This document shows, one piece after another, positions 27,350 through 35,789 of a stretch of DNA of 64,000 nucleotides (its first letter is position 1; the number at the start of each line of letters is the position of its first letter). A program made the translations under genes and the position numbers. Location: positions 310,001-374,000 of the forward strand of contig NZ_QLLK01000004.1 of assembly GCF_003259505.1 (NCBI RefSeq). Direction: 5' to 3'. The notes under the pieces were generated by a model. It was not told the origin of the DNA. It ran no database searches and worked only from the letters and a program-made list of their open reading frames with translations. This stretch comes from Algoriphagus yeomjeoni. GTDB taxonomy: Bacteria > Bacteroidota > Bacteroidia > Cytophagales > Cyclobacteriaceae.

Positions 27350-29479
27350 ATGCTCAAGATTTCTTCGATCAGATCTATTCTGGAAAGCACCCTTTTTATC
27401 TGGATAGGTCTCACGCTAATCATTACAATTGCAGGCAATGCTCTTGCTTTGCCCGATTGGTTGCAGGTTGTTGGCAGGAGTCATCCTATTATCCTACACT
27501 TCCCAATTGTCTTGCTGTTGATTGGGTTGCTTTTCTTTTGGATTCCAGGAATAGACAAAAAACCTGAAATCAGAGAAATGGGTGAACTCAGCTTTTTGGC
27601 TGGTTGCAATTTCGCTGGCATCACAGTGCTAGCAGGTTTGATTTTAGCACAGGAAGAATATACTGGAGAGATCTTGACTTGGCATAAATGGGGAGGCCTA
27701 ATCGTTTTTGCCGGGTGTGTTTTACTCTATTTTTACAGATCTATCAAAGCCAATCTTATACGCTTATCGAGCATTGCTCTTGCTTTAGCGATAATAGCTA
27801 CAGGACATTGGGGAGCAGGATTGACTCATGGTGAGGATTTTCTGCTAGCTCCTATTCAGTCTAATGAAATTGAAGTTATCCCTTTGGCTGAAGCTGAAAT
27901 TTTTGGAGATGTAGTTCAGCCGATTTTGCAGGCAAAGTGCGTAAGCTGTCACAAAGAGGGAAAAATCAAAGGAGAGCTAAGAATGGATCATATCGAAGGC
28001 TTGCAAAAAGGTGGTAAGTCGGGGCCGTTCGTTTTGGCTGGCGATTTTGAAAATTCAATGCTTATCCAAAGAATCAATCTTCCTGAAGATGATAAAAAGC
28101 ACATGCCGCCTAAAAACAAGGCTCAGCTAACAGATGAAGAACTATTGATCTTAAGTGAATGGGTTGCATCAGGAGCCAGTTTTGAACAAAAGCTAGTGAC
28201 ATTGCCTGCAAAAAATGAGCTGTACCAATTGGCGTCTGTGAAGTTTGAAGGAAATAAAATCTATTCCTTTGATGCTGCTGATTTAGATGATATCCAAGAA
28301 TTAAACACCTCCTTTCGTTCAGTTCAACCATTGTTTCCTGAATCACCTGCACTAGATGTCTCCTATTTTGGTATTTCAGCATTTCAGCCTGAATCCTTAA
28401 CCGACCTCAAAAAGGTAAAGAATCAAGTAGTACGATTTAGCCTAAATAAAATGCCTCTGGCTGGGGTGGATCTCACATTCCTGAAGGATTTCACACATTT
28501 GGAAGAACTTCAATTAAATTTTACTGACCTAAATACAGATCAGCTTAACCTCATTTTCAGTCTAAATACGCTAGAAGTTTTAGCAATTTCTGGGAATACA
28601 ATCGACAAACAATCCCTGAGCAATCTTGCTAAAATGACTTCATTGAAGAAGCTTTTTGTATGGCAAACTGGCTTGAGCGACAAAGATCAAGAAATGCTAA
28701 AGAAAGCACTGCCTGAAACTATTATTGATTTTGGCTTTGATGGAAAAGGGGTCATATATGAACTGAATAGCCCTATCATCACTCAGTCTGAAATGATCTA
28801 CCAAGACAGTTTGGAGCTGAAACTTTCACATCCAATCCCAACAGCTGAAATTCGCTACACGCTTGATGGAACTGAACCTGACAGTATCTCAGGAAAAGTA
28901 TATACCGAACCAATCTTTACAAAAAGCACTGGCAAAATCATTGCAAAAGCGTACGCAGCAGAGTGGAAAGGATCAAAATCGTCGGAATCAATCTATATAC
29001 ATTCTGGAATTCAGCCTACCGAATCAGTTTTGGTAAATGATCCAAATCCAAAATACAAAGCCACTGGAGTTGCTACTCTTTTTGACTTAGTAAAAGCTGA
29101 AGCTCCAAACCATGGTCAAAAATGGCTAGGATTTCAGGATCATCCAATGGTCTTAGAAGTAAGCTTTGCAAAGGAAAATAATCCGAAAGAAGTTTCACTT
29201 AGCCTCTTATATAACGAGGGCGCCCATATTTTCCCACCTTCCAAAGTGACAATTCAAGGCTTGGAAAATGGGAAATGGCAACTCTTAGCAAGTACTTCTC
29301 CAGAAGTACCCTCCAAGGGAGCTCCTGCAAGATCGGAACTCATGAATATGGAACTAGCGAACACGAACTACGAAAAGCTCAAAATCACCTTAACCCCACT
29401 TTCTAGGCTCCCAAAATGGCACCCTTTTGCTGGAGATAAAGGCTGGGTGTTTGTAGATGAAGTGATATTTAACGAGTAG
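27350..29479 (+). CDS. membrane DUF2231 - cytochrome c - leucine-rich - chitobiase-like multidomain protein
   Basis: The ATG at 27350 gives 709 residues; an in-frame TTG 15 nt earlier overlaps the previous gene and is less likely. About five membrane helices form a DUF2231-like module (HPIILHFPIVLLLIGLLFFW). A PSCyt1 haem site follows at C197-V-S-C200-H201 with MPP as the likely Met ligand. Then comes a leucine-rich-repeat-like stretch (about 340-450), a chitobiase/CHB_HEX_C-type beta domain (RYTLDGTEPDS), and a C-terminal beta domain that may be of the F5/8 type. The protein could pass electrons between the exported proteins of the operon and the membrane. Confidence 0.85.
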   Translation: MLKISSIRSILESTLFIWIGLTLIITIAGNALALPDWLQVVGRSHPIILHFPIVLLLIGLLFFWIPGIDKKPEIREMGELSFLAGCNFAGITVLAGLILAQEEYTGEILTWHKWGGLIVFAGCVLLYFYRSIKANLIRLSSIALALAIIATGHWGAGLTHGEDFLLAPIQSNEIEVIPLAEAEIFGDVVQPILQAKCVSCHKEGKIKGELRMDHIEGLQKGGKSGPFVLAGDFENSMLIQRINLPEDDKKHMPPKNKAQLTDEELLILSEWVASGASFEQKLVTLPAKNELYQLASVKFEGNKIYSFDAADLDDIQELNTSFRSVQPLFPESPALDVSYFGISAFQPESLTDLKKVKNQVVRFSLNKMPLAGVDLTFLKDFTHLEELQLNFTDLNTDQLNLIFSLNTLEVLAISGNTIDKQSLSNLAKMTSLKKLFVWQTGLSDKDQEMLKKALPETIIDFGFDGKGVIYELNSPIITQSEMIYQDSLELKLSHPIPTAEIRYTLDGTEPDSISGKVYTEPIFTKSTGKIIAKAYAAEWKGSKSSESIYIHSGIQPTESVLVNDPNPKYKATGVATLFDLVKAEAPNHGQKWLGFQDHPMVLEVSFAKENNPKEVSLSLLYNEGAHIFPPSKVTIQGLENGKWQLLASTSPEVPSKGAPARSELMNMELANTNYEKLKITLTPLSRLPKWHPFAGDKGWVFVDEVIFNE

Positions 29480-29507
29480 AAAAGGGAATCAACTTTTCTC
29501 AGTACTC
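29474..29507. terminator. hairpin shared by two convergent stop codons
   Basis: AGAAAAG (29478-29484) pairs with CTTTTCT (29493-29499) across 8 nt, and outer GAGT / ACTC can add a bulged extension. Both the plus-strand stop (29477-29479) and the minus-strand PPK2 stop (29489-29491) lie inside it. The genes are only 9 nt apart. Confidence 0.5.
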
Positions 29508-30373
29508 AAAATCTCCTTATACATTTCAATGTTTTCCTGAATCTTCGCATCCAGTTCTGGCTCTTCTATATCCTTGATTTTCTTCATTTCATCATGGATG
29601 ATTTGAGCCACAATCACACGTGCCGCCTCTTTATTGTCTGAGGGAATAATAAACCAGGGAGCATGAGGTTTAGAAGTCTTATTGATTGCCTCTTCGTAGT
29701 ATCGCTGGTAGTCGTCCCAGCGCTCTCGCTCTTTTAGATCACCCGGTGAAAACTTCCAGTTATGCTTTGACTTGTTCAATCTTCGAAGTAATCGCTGCCT
29801 TTGCTCTTCTTTTCCCAAATGCAGGAAAAACTTAAAAACAATGGTACCATTATCACTGATTTGCTTCTCAAAGTTGTTAATCTGCTCAAATCTCTTTTCC
29901 CAAAACTCCTCTGTGATATCATCCACAGAATTGATCCCCGGGATATTTTCCCCAAGAATATATGTGGGATGTACTCTGGTCACCAAGACATTCTCGTAAT
30001 GAGTTCGGTTGAAAACCCCATATTTTCCCCGCTGAGGCAAAGCAATCACATGTCTCCATAAGTAGTCATGCTGTAACTCTAATTTAGAAGGGGTTTTGAA
30101 ACTATAAACTACCACACCTCTGGGATTGAATTCTTTGAAAACCTCACGAATCAGACTGTCTTTCCCCGCAGTATCCATTCCTTGCAAGCAGATGAGAACC
30201 GAGTATTTGTTATGTGCATACATGGTATCCTGATGATCGCTTAGCTTCTCTCTTACCTTGTTGAGTTCCTTCTCCTTCTTTTTCTCTGAAGCTTCCAGGT
30301 CTATGGAAGTAGGAATATCCTTGAGGGAAATAGTTTTGGTCACTTTGAAATCGTCAATGGAAATATCTTTCAT
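29489..30373 (-). CDS. polyphosphate kinase 2 family protein
   Basis: The 294-residue P-loop kinase has Walker A GMDTAGKDS (65-73), the lid/Walker B region RGKYGVFNRTHYENVLVTRVHP and LLRRLNKSKHNWKFSPGDLKERERWDDY. PPK2 enzymes move phosphate between polyphosphate and nucleotides: AMP to ADP, ADP to ATP, or both. The class cannot be assigned with confidence, but the length and the single domain fit class I or III. PPK1 is encoded at 43162. Confidence 0.93.
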   Translation of the reverse strand: MKDISIDDFKVTKTISLKDIPTSIDLEASEKKKEKELNKVREKLSDHQDTMYAHNKYSVLICLQGMDTAGKDSLIREVFKEFNPRGVVVYSFKTPSKLELQHDYLWRHVIALPQRGKYGVFNRTHYENVLVTRVHPTYILGENIPGINSVDDITEEFWEKRFEQINNFEKQISDNGTIVFKFFLHLGKEEQRQRLLRRLNKSKHNWKFSPGDLKERERWDDYQRYYEEAINKTSKPHAPWFIIPSDNKEAARVIVAQIIHDEMKKIKDIEEPELDAKIQENIEMYKEILSTEKS

Positions 30374-30487
30374 CTGTTTTAAATTCTAGGTGGATAAAAA
30401 GTCTGTTTTCAAGTATTGAACAAGATAATATTTTATCTTAACCCTACAGAAAAACCCCATCTTTTATCCCTTATCCCCAACCTTAAA

Positions 30488-31609
30488 ATGACCCAAAATC
30501 CTATCTTACCTGGCCTCAGCAATAGATACCTGGCCTTGGACGTCTTACGTGGATTGACTATTGCGTTCATGATTGTCGTCAATACAGCGGGCGACTGGAG
30601 TAATTTGTTTGCTCCGCTTGCTCACGCAAAATGGCACGGCTTCACTCCTACTGACCTTGTTTTCCCGACATTTCTCTTTGTTGTGGGCAATGCGATGAGC
30701 TTTTCCATGAAAAAGCTTCAGCAAACATCGAGTTCAGATTTCTTCAAAAAAGTAGGAAAAAGGACGGTGTTGATTTTTATGATTGGATGGTTATTAAGCG
30801 CTTTTCCATTCTATGATGTGACAAATATTCTTGAAGTCAGACTATTTGGAGTTTTGCAGAGAATAGCTCTTTGCTATTTCTTTGGGGCAGTTGTCTTGTA
30901 TTATGGAGGAATCAAAGGCGCATGGATATTCAGTGCCATTTCGCTACTTGGCTATTGGGCGATCATGTATTTCTTTGGAGATTCAGTAGACCCTTATTCC
31001 CTAACTGGCAATGCTGCTATCAAGTTGGATTTAGCTCTGATGGGCCCAGAAAGAATGTATGGCGGTGAAGGAATTCCATTTGACCCAGAAGGTATCTTAA
31101 GTACTCTACCTGCTATCGTGAATGTTTTAGCTGGTTATTTGGCTGGAAAAATGATCCAGAAGCTAGGAAACACAATGGATGCTGTGAAGAAAATGCTTGC
31201 CATTGGATTGGTCCTTGTTGTGGTAAGTTATGCTTGGGACATCCTTTTCCCGATCAATAAAAAAATCTGGACGAGCTCTTATGTCTTGCTCACAGTAGGC
31301 ATAGACCTGATTTTTCTAGCACTTTTGGTCGCAGTAATCGAAATCAAAAACTGGAAAGGATGGACTTATTTCTTCGAAGTATTTGGTAGAAATCCACTGA
31401 TTCTTTATGTACTATCAGGCTTGGTAGTAACTATTTTATCGCTGATACCTGTTGGCGACACTACGCTAAAAGGCTTTATTTATCAGAATTTCTATACCAA
31501 TTGGCTTTCGCCAAAAATGGCCTCCTTCCTCTTTGCATTCAGCTATATGCTGATCATTTGGCTGATTGGACTATGGATGGACAAAAGAAAAATCTACATA
31601 AAAGTATAA
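30488..31609 (+). CDS. membrane acyltransferase of the HGSNAT / DUF5009 type
   Basis: Starting at the ATG 30488 the protein has 373 residues; an earlier in-frame TTG adds 24 residues that look non-conserved. The start RYLALDVLRGLTIAFMIVVN and the histidine-bearing WHGFTPTDLVFPTFLFVVGNAMS are hallmarks of the heparan-alpha-glucosaminide N-acetyltransferase relatives. About ten membrane helices follow. Human HGSNAT moves acetyl from CoA across the membrane to a sugar amine. In this bacterium the acceptor is unknown, perhaps a cell-wall or exported sugar. Confidence 0.85.
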   Translation: MTQNPILPGLSNRYLALDVLRGLTIAFMIVVNTAGDWSNLFAPLAHAKWHGFTPTDLVFPTFLFVVGNAMSFSMKKLQQTSSSDFFKKVGKRTVLIFMIGWLLSAFPFYDVTNILEVRLFGVLQRIALCYFFGAVVLYYGGIKGAWIFSAISLLGYWAIMYFFGDSVDPYSLTGNAAIKLDLALMGPERMYGGEGIPFDPEGILSTLPAIVNVLAGYLAGKMIQKLGNTMDAVKKMLAIGLVLVVVSYAWDILFPINKKIWTSSYVLLTVGIDLIFLALLVAVIEIKNWKGWTYFFEVFGRNPLILYVLSGLVVTILSLIPVGDTTLKGFIYQNFYTNWLSPKMASFLFAFSYMLIIWLIGLWMDKRKIYIKV

Positions 31610-31640
31610 ATACAATAACTTCACAATCAGATAAATATCT

Positions 31641-31688
31641 ATAAAAATGTAACTTAAGGGTGATTTTTAACCTAAGTTACATTTTTAT
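31641..31688 (+). terminator. terminator hairpin whose 3' arm contains the next start codon
   Basis: ATAAAAATGTAACTTA (31641-31656) is the exact reverse complement of TAAGTTACATTTTTAT (31673-31688), with a 16-nt loop that can pair further (GGGT / ACC). The ATG of the next gene begins at 31687, so its first two bases are the end of the hairpin. Confidence 0.8.
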
Positions 31689-32688
31689 GATACTGAAAAT
31701 TGGAGTATACAATGTTGAGTGGATGCGGGATCTTTTTGATACCGAAGGGAATCCAAAAATGACTGGAAAGGAGCTTATCCGTAGTCAACAGCTCGCAGAA
31801 ATAATAACTGCAATGAGTCCGGATTTTCTGGGAATAGTGGAAGGTCCAAACACCTTGGTAGATGGATCAAAAACTGCTTCCGCCCAGATGGAAATTTGGA
31901 CTCAAACCTTTATCCCTGGCTCTAATTACAAAGGAATTCATGGGTTCCCTTCAGCAGGTCAGCAGGAGCTTTGTGCTATTTATAATCCTGACAAAGTGAA
32001 TGTGTTATTTACCCCGGAGACGAAAGCTGGAAAGCGTTTTGACGAACCATTTCTGCAAGACACAACCAATCGACTCATCAAAGAGCAATACAAACATTAC
32101 CGTCCGCCACTTGAGTTAAGTATTTTAGGTATCGACAATTCTCTAATAACCCGAGTGATAATCGCCCATACCAAGTCCAAAGGAATCTTCGATATGGTAG
32201 ATTATGCGCGTTTTGAGCAGATTTCCGCACGTGATCGACTCAAGCTCTTTGCAGAATGTATGTCTATCCGCGAGCGCTGTGATGAGTATTTGGAAAAAAA
32301 TCAACAAGTCATGGTGATGGGTGATATTAACGACGGTTTTGAACTGGATTTCTATGAGAATAAGTTCTCTAAGAGTGCTGTAGAAATCTTACTTGGAGAC
32401 CTATGGAAGCCCGAGTTTGTGCTTAAATCTGTATTGCCCAAGCCGAAGTTGAACAGTTATGGCTTCACTCCAAATTCAAGCAGATACAAGGATAGAATTA
32501 CCGGTGACCAAATTAATGTCCTTATTGACCATATATTGACTAGTCAGAAGCTAAGTGTAATATCAGGAACTGTCTGGAATCCCTATTTGGAGAAAGCAAA
32601 TCCTACAATCCAATCGGTAAGTAATTCATTAAAAAAAGCTTCCGACCATTTTCCCATACTTTGCGAAATCGAAACACCAAACCCCTAA
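31687..32688 (+). CDS. endonuclease/exonuclease/phosphatase (EEP) family protein
   Basis: From the ATG at 31687 the protein has 333 residues and begins directly with the first EEP strand (ILKIGVYNVEWMRDLFD, Asn as metal-side residue). A GTG 27 nt earlier lies in the hairpin loop and is less likely. Other EEP motifs are the catalytic GDINDGFELDFYE, the DHILTS strand and the closing SDHFPI histidine motif. There is no signal peptide. EEP enzymes cut DNA, RNA or phosphorylated lipids/sugars, and the substrate cannot be told. It is followed 5 nt later by a DUF4287 gene. Confidence 0.88.
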   Translation: MILKIGVYNVEWMRDLFDTEGNPKMTGKELIRSQQLAEIITAMSPDFLGIVEGPNTLVDGSKTASAQMEIWTQTFIPGSNYKGIHGFPSAGQQELCAIYNPDKVNVLFTPETKAGKRFDEPFLQDTTNRLIKEQYKHYRPPLELSILGIDNSLITRVIIAHTKSKGIFDMVDYARFEQISARDRLKLFAECMSIRERCDEYLEKNQQVMVMGDINDGFELDFYENKFSKSAVEILLGDLWKPEFVLKSVLPKPKLNSYGFTPNSSRYKDRITGDQINVLIDHILTSQKLSVISGTVWNPYLEKANPTIQSVSNSLKKASDHFPILCEIETPNP

Positions 32689-32693
32689 AAAAT

Positions 32694-33248
32694 ATGGATC
32701 CAGCCGTACAAACAATGATCGACAACCTAGAAAAAAATACAGGTAAAAGCCTGGATCAATGGGTTACGATCGTTCAACAAGAAGATTTTAAAAAGCATGG
32801 AGAAATCGTCAAATTTCTAAAGGCAGATCATGGTTTCACCCATGGTTTTGCAAATCTAGTCGCTCATAAATCGCTGAAATCAGATGCCGGATCAGCTTCA
32901 GACACGGATGAGTTGATAGCAAAACAGTACAAGGGCAAGGAGCATTTTCTGCCTATTTTCCAGAAACTGAAATCTGAGATTGCTGCTTTTGGAAAAGACG
33001 TAGAGTTCGTTCCAAAAAATGCTTATGTCAGCGTAAAAAGAAAAAAACAATTTGCTATGCTCGTCCCTGCAACTAAAAGCCGCTATGAAGTTGGAATCAA
33101 TTTGAAGGGACAAGAACCATCAGGAATACTTGAGTTAGATACCAAGTCCAGCGGCATGATCAGTCACCGAGTCGTCATAAATCATGAGGAGCAATATTCC
33201 AAAGAACTAGTAGACTGGCTCAAAAAAGCTTATGAAGCTGCTGGATAA
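32694..33248 (+). CDS. DUF4287 - DUF5655 domain protein
   Basis: The ATG at 32694 gives 184 residues; a TTG 33 nt upstream lies inside the previous gene and is unlikely. The N-terminal DUF4287 part has KNTGKSLDQWVTIV and LKADHGFTHGFANLVAHKSL. The C-terminal part has the DUF5655 pattern IFQKLKSEIAAFGKDVEFVPKNAYVSVKRKKQFAMLVP. No function is known for either domain. They occur as a small stand-alone protein in many bacteria. A hairpin ends the unit. Confidence 0.85.
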   Translation: MDPAVQTMIDNLEKNTGKSLDQWVTIVQQEDFKKHGEIVKFLKADHGFTHGFANLVAHKSLKSDAGSASDTDELIAKQYKGKEHFLPIFQKLKSEIAAFGKDVEFVPKNAYVSVKRKKQFAMLVPATKSRYEVGINLKGQEPSGILELDTKSSGMISHRVVINHEEQYSKELVDWLKKAYEAAG

Positions 33249-33311
33249 ATAATGCCACTTACAAAATAGGACCACTATTGGTCAATTATTGAAGTGTTTC
33301 TTCCAGTTTTT

Positions 33312-33341
33312 GGGGATATCTTGATTATTAAAGCTATCCCC
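33312..33341 (+). terminator. terminator-like hairpin 7 nt before the S9 peptidase start
   Basis: GGGGATA (33312-33318) pairs with TATCCCC (33335-33341); the stem can continue after one mismatch (CTT / AAG). CTTCTTTT follows directly, then the ATG at 33349. Confidence 0.6.
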
Positions 33342-33348
33342 TTCTTTT

Positions 33349-35634
33349 ATGTCTAATCTTCATATTTTCAACTATTTACAATTCAGGTATTTACTGGTAG
33401 TCTTGCTGACTTTTGCTGGTCAAAACTCCTTTGCACAAATCACAGAAGAAACCTACCACAAGGCGGAATATTTTCTGAGTGGAAATATTCAAAAAGAAGT
33501 TTATCACTTAGATGTAATTCCCAATTGGCTGGATGACAAAAAGAGTTTTTGGCATCAAACTTATACGAAGGACGGAAAGCGTTTTTTTATAACGGACATA
33601 GAAAAAGGGGAAACAAAAGTAGCCTTTGACCATGAAGTGTTGGCTAAACTTCTATCCGAGCAAAGTGGTGGTTCTATTAATTCAAACAACCTACCTTTCA
33701 ACCGAATTCAGCTCAATGGAGATGGGGCTCTTTCTTTCGAGTGGTTGAATAAAAATTGGACCTATGCCGATGGCAGTTTGGAGTCGAAAAGGATTACAGC
33801 AGGCTCCAGAGACGGATCCGTATCAATTTCTCCAGATGAGAATTGGAAAGCTTATGTAAAAAACTTCAATCTGTTCGTAGAAAATCAAGAAACTGGAGAG
33901 GAAATCCAATTGAGCTATGACGGAAGAAAAGACTATGAATATGCGTCATATTGGGGCTGGTCTGATATGGTTTTGGGAGAAAATGGCCTGCGACCAGAGC
34001 ATTTAACTATCAATTGGTCTCCTGATTCGAAAAAGATCCAAACTCAGATTGTTGATTTACGATTGGCAGAAAAAATGCTTCTGCTGGATAACAGCCAGGA
34101 CGATAAATTCCGTCCACAACTCATGGGATACTATCGAGCGTCACCAGGCGATACTACTGTAGTGATGTATACGCCGGTTGTATTTGAGATAGAAACTAAA
34201 GAGAATACCAAATTTCCTGGGCTTTCACTTCCTCATTTCATGGGGATGTATTTCAATTGGGATGCCGATAGTAAGCACATGTTCGGAACTTACCTGGAAA
34301 GAGGTTTTAAAAGCTTTGACTTACTTGAGATCAATACCGACTCCAAAGAAATTCGGAAAGTCTATTCAGAATCTTCTCCTACTCATGTCAACAATAACAA
34401 TATTTTCAGAAGACTGGATAATGGTCAATTTATCCTAGGAACAGAGAAATCAGGCTGGAATCAGTTGTATTTGATGGATTGGCAAACTGGAAAACTAGTA
34501 AATAGAATTACTAACGGAGATTATGTAGTCAAGAATCTGCTTAAAGTCGATGAGGAAAACAGCATCATCTATTTTGAAGCTGCCGGCAAGGAAAAAGATA
34601 TAAACCCATATTACTCCTTTGTTTATAAAGTGAATTTTGATGGAACGGGGTTGGAATTACTAACTCCTGAGAATGCCTTTCACGACATCAGTTATGGACG
34701 AGGTGAAGATTACTTTATAGACAATTATTCTACTGTAAATCAACCTACAGTATCCGTCGTCCGAGAATTGAAGACCGGTAAAATCGTCCATGAGGTTTCC
34801 AAAGCTGATATTTCGAATTTGCTTAAAAAAGGCTATCAAAGCCCGAAGCAGTTCACTGCAACAGCTAAGGATGGTAAAACCACGATCTATGGCATTTATT
34901 ACGTTCCAACGGATTTCAATGCCAAAAAAAGTTATCCCATCATTGACTACACCTACTCAGGACCTCATACAGATATTACTCCAAAGACATTTAGAGCAGG
35001 ATTAATAGGATTACAGCAGCCTATGGCAGAATTGGGTTTTGTGGTAGTGACAGTGGATGGTTTGGGCACAAGCGGCCGTGGTAAAGCTTTCAATGATATC
35101 TCTTACAATAACTTGGGTGATGGCACGACTGATCACGTGTTTGCTATCAAAGAATTAGGGTCTAAAAACAAGTTCATGGATGTGGAAAAAGTAGGCATAT
35201 TTGGTCACTCCGCAGGAGGATATGACGCTGGAAGAGCGATGCTTTTACATCCTGATTTCTATAAAGTTGGAGTGGCTTCCGCTGGTGATCATGATCATCG
35301 AATGGAAAAAGCCTGGTGGCCAGAGATGTACATGGGATATCCAGTTGGAGATTTCTACCACGAGCAATCCAATATCACCAATGCAGCAAATCTGAAAGGA
35401 CACTTGCTTTTAGCACATGGAGGAATTGATGAAAATGTGAATCCCTCTGCTACTTTCAAGTTTGCGGAAGCTCTGATCAAAGCAGGAAAAGACTTCGATC
35501 TATTTATCTGGCCAAGCAGAAATCATAGTTTTGGCAGAACTGACGGGGATTATTTCACCAAAAAGCGTTGGGATTATTTTATAGAGCACTTGCTCGGAGA
35601 AGAGCCGATTAGGCATTATCAAATTCAGAAGTGA
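33349..35634 (+). CDS. exported S9 (prolyl oligopeptidase / DPP-IV) family peptidase
   Basis: A signal peptide (LLVVLLTFAGQNSFAQ) leads into an N-terminal beta-propeller (about 40-480). A C-terminal alpha/beta hydrolase follows with nucleophile S621 in GHSAGGYDAGR, D694 in GGIDENVNPS and H726 in NHSFGR. DPP-IV-like enzymes release dipeptides, often X-Pro, from peptides in the periplasm. The nucleophile elbow reads GHSAGG where the family usually has GWSYGG, so the specificity may differ. The length of 761 is normal for the family. Confidence 0.9.
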   Translation: MSNLHIFNYLQFRYLLVVLLTFAGQNSFAQITEETYHKAEYFLSGNIQKEVYHLDVIPNWLDDKKSFWHQTYTKDGKRFFITDIEKGETKVAFDHEVLAKLLSEQSGGSINSNNLPFNRIQLNGDGALSFEWLNKNWTYADGSLESKRITAGSRDGSVSISPDENWKAYVKNFNLFVENQETGEEIQLSYDGRKDYEYASYWGWSDMVLGENGLRPEHLTINWSPDSKKIQTQIVDLRLAEKMLLLDNSQDDKFRPQLMGYYRASPGDTTVVMYTPVVFEIETKENTKFPGLSLPHFMGMYFNWDADSKHMFGTYLERGFKSFDLLEINTDSKEIRKVYSESSPTHVNNNNIFRRLDNGQFILGTEKSGWNQLYLMDWQTGKLVNRITNGDYVVKNLLKVDEENSIIYFEAAGKEKDINPYYSFVYKVNFDGTGLELLTPENAFHDISYGRGEDYFIDNYSTVNQPTVSVVRELKTGKIVHEVSKADISNLLKKGYQSPKQFTATAKDGKTTIYGIYYVPTDFNAKKSYPIIDYTYSGPHTDITPKTFRAGLIGLQQPMAELGFVVVTVDGLGTSGRGKAFNDISYNNLGDGTTDHVFAIKELGSKNKFMDVEKVGIFGHSAGGYDAGRAMLLHPDFYKVGVASAGDHDHRMEKAWWPEMYMGYPVGDFYHEQSNITNAANLKGHLLLAHGGIDENVNPSATFKFAEALIKAGKDFDLFIWPSRNHSFGRTDGDYFTKKRWDYFIEHLLGEEPIRHYQIQK

Positions 35635-35670
35635 GGGAAATTTGAGATTTGAGGTTGAAAATTTGAAATT

Positions 35671-35704
35671 AAAAAAGCGCAGACCTCACGATCTGCGCTT
35701 TTTT
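35671..35704. terminator. bidirectional terminator after the S9 peptidase
   Basis: A 13-bp stem (AAAAAAGCGCAGA / TCTGCGCTTTTTT) with an 8-nt loop and T-tracts on both strands serves the peptidase (plus) and the convergent dehydrogenase gene (minus). Confidence 0.9.
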
Positions 35705-35789
35705 TATTCAAAGGCTAAAGCAACCTAGGATTATTCTAACGCTACAATTCAGACTTTAGAAGCCTTCCGCCTCCCGTTTGCCAGCCAAA

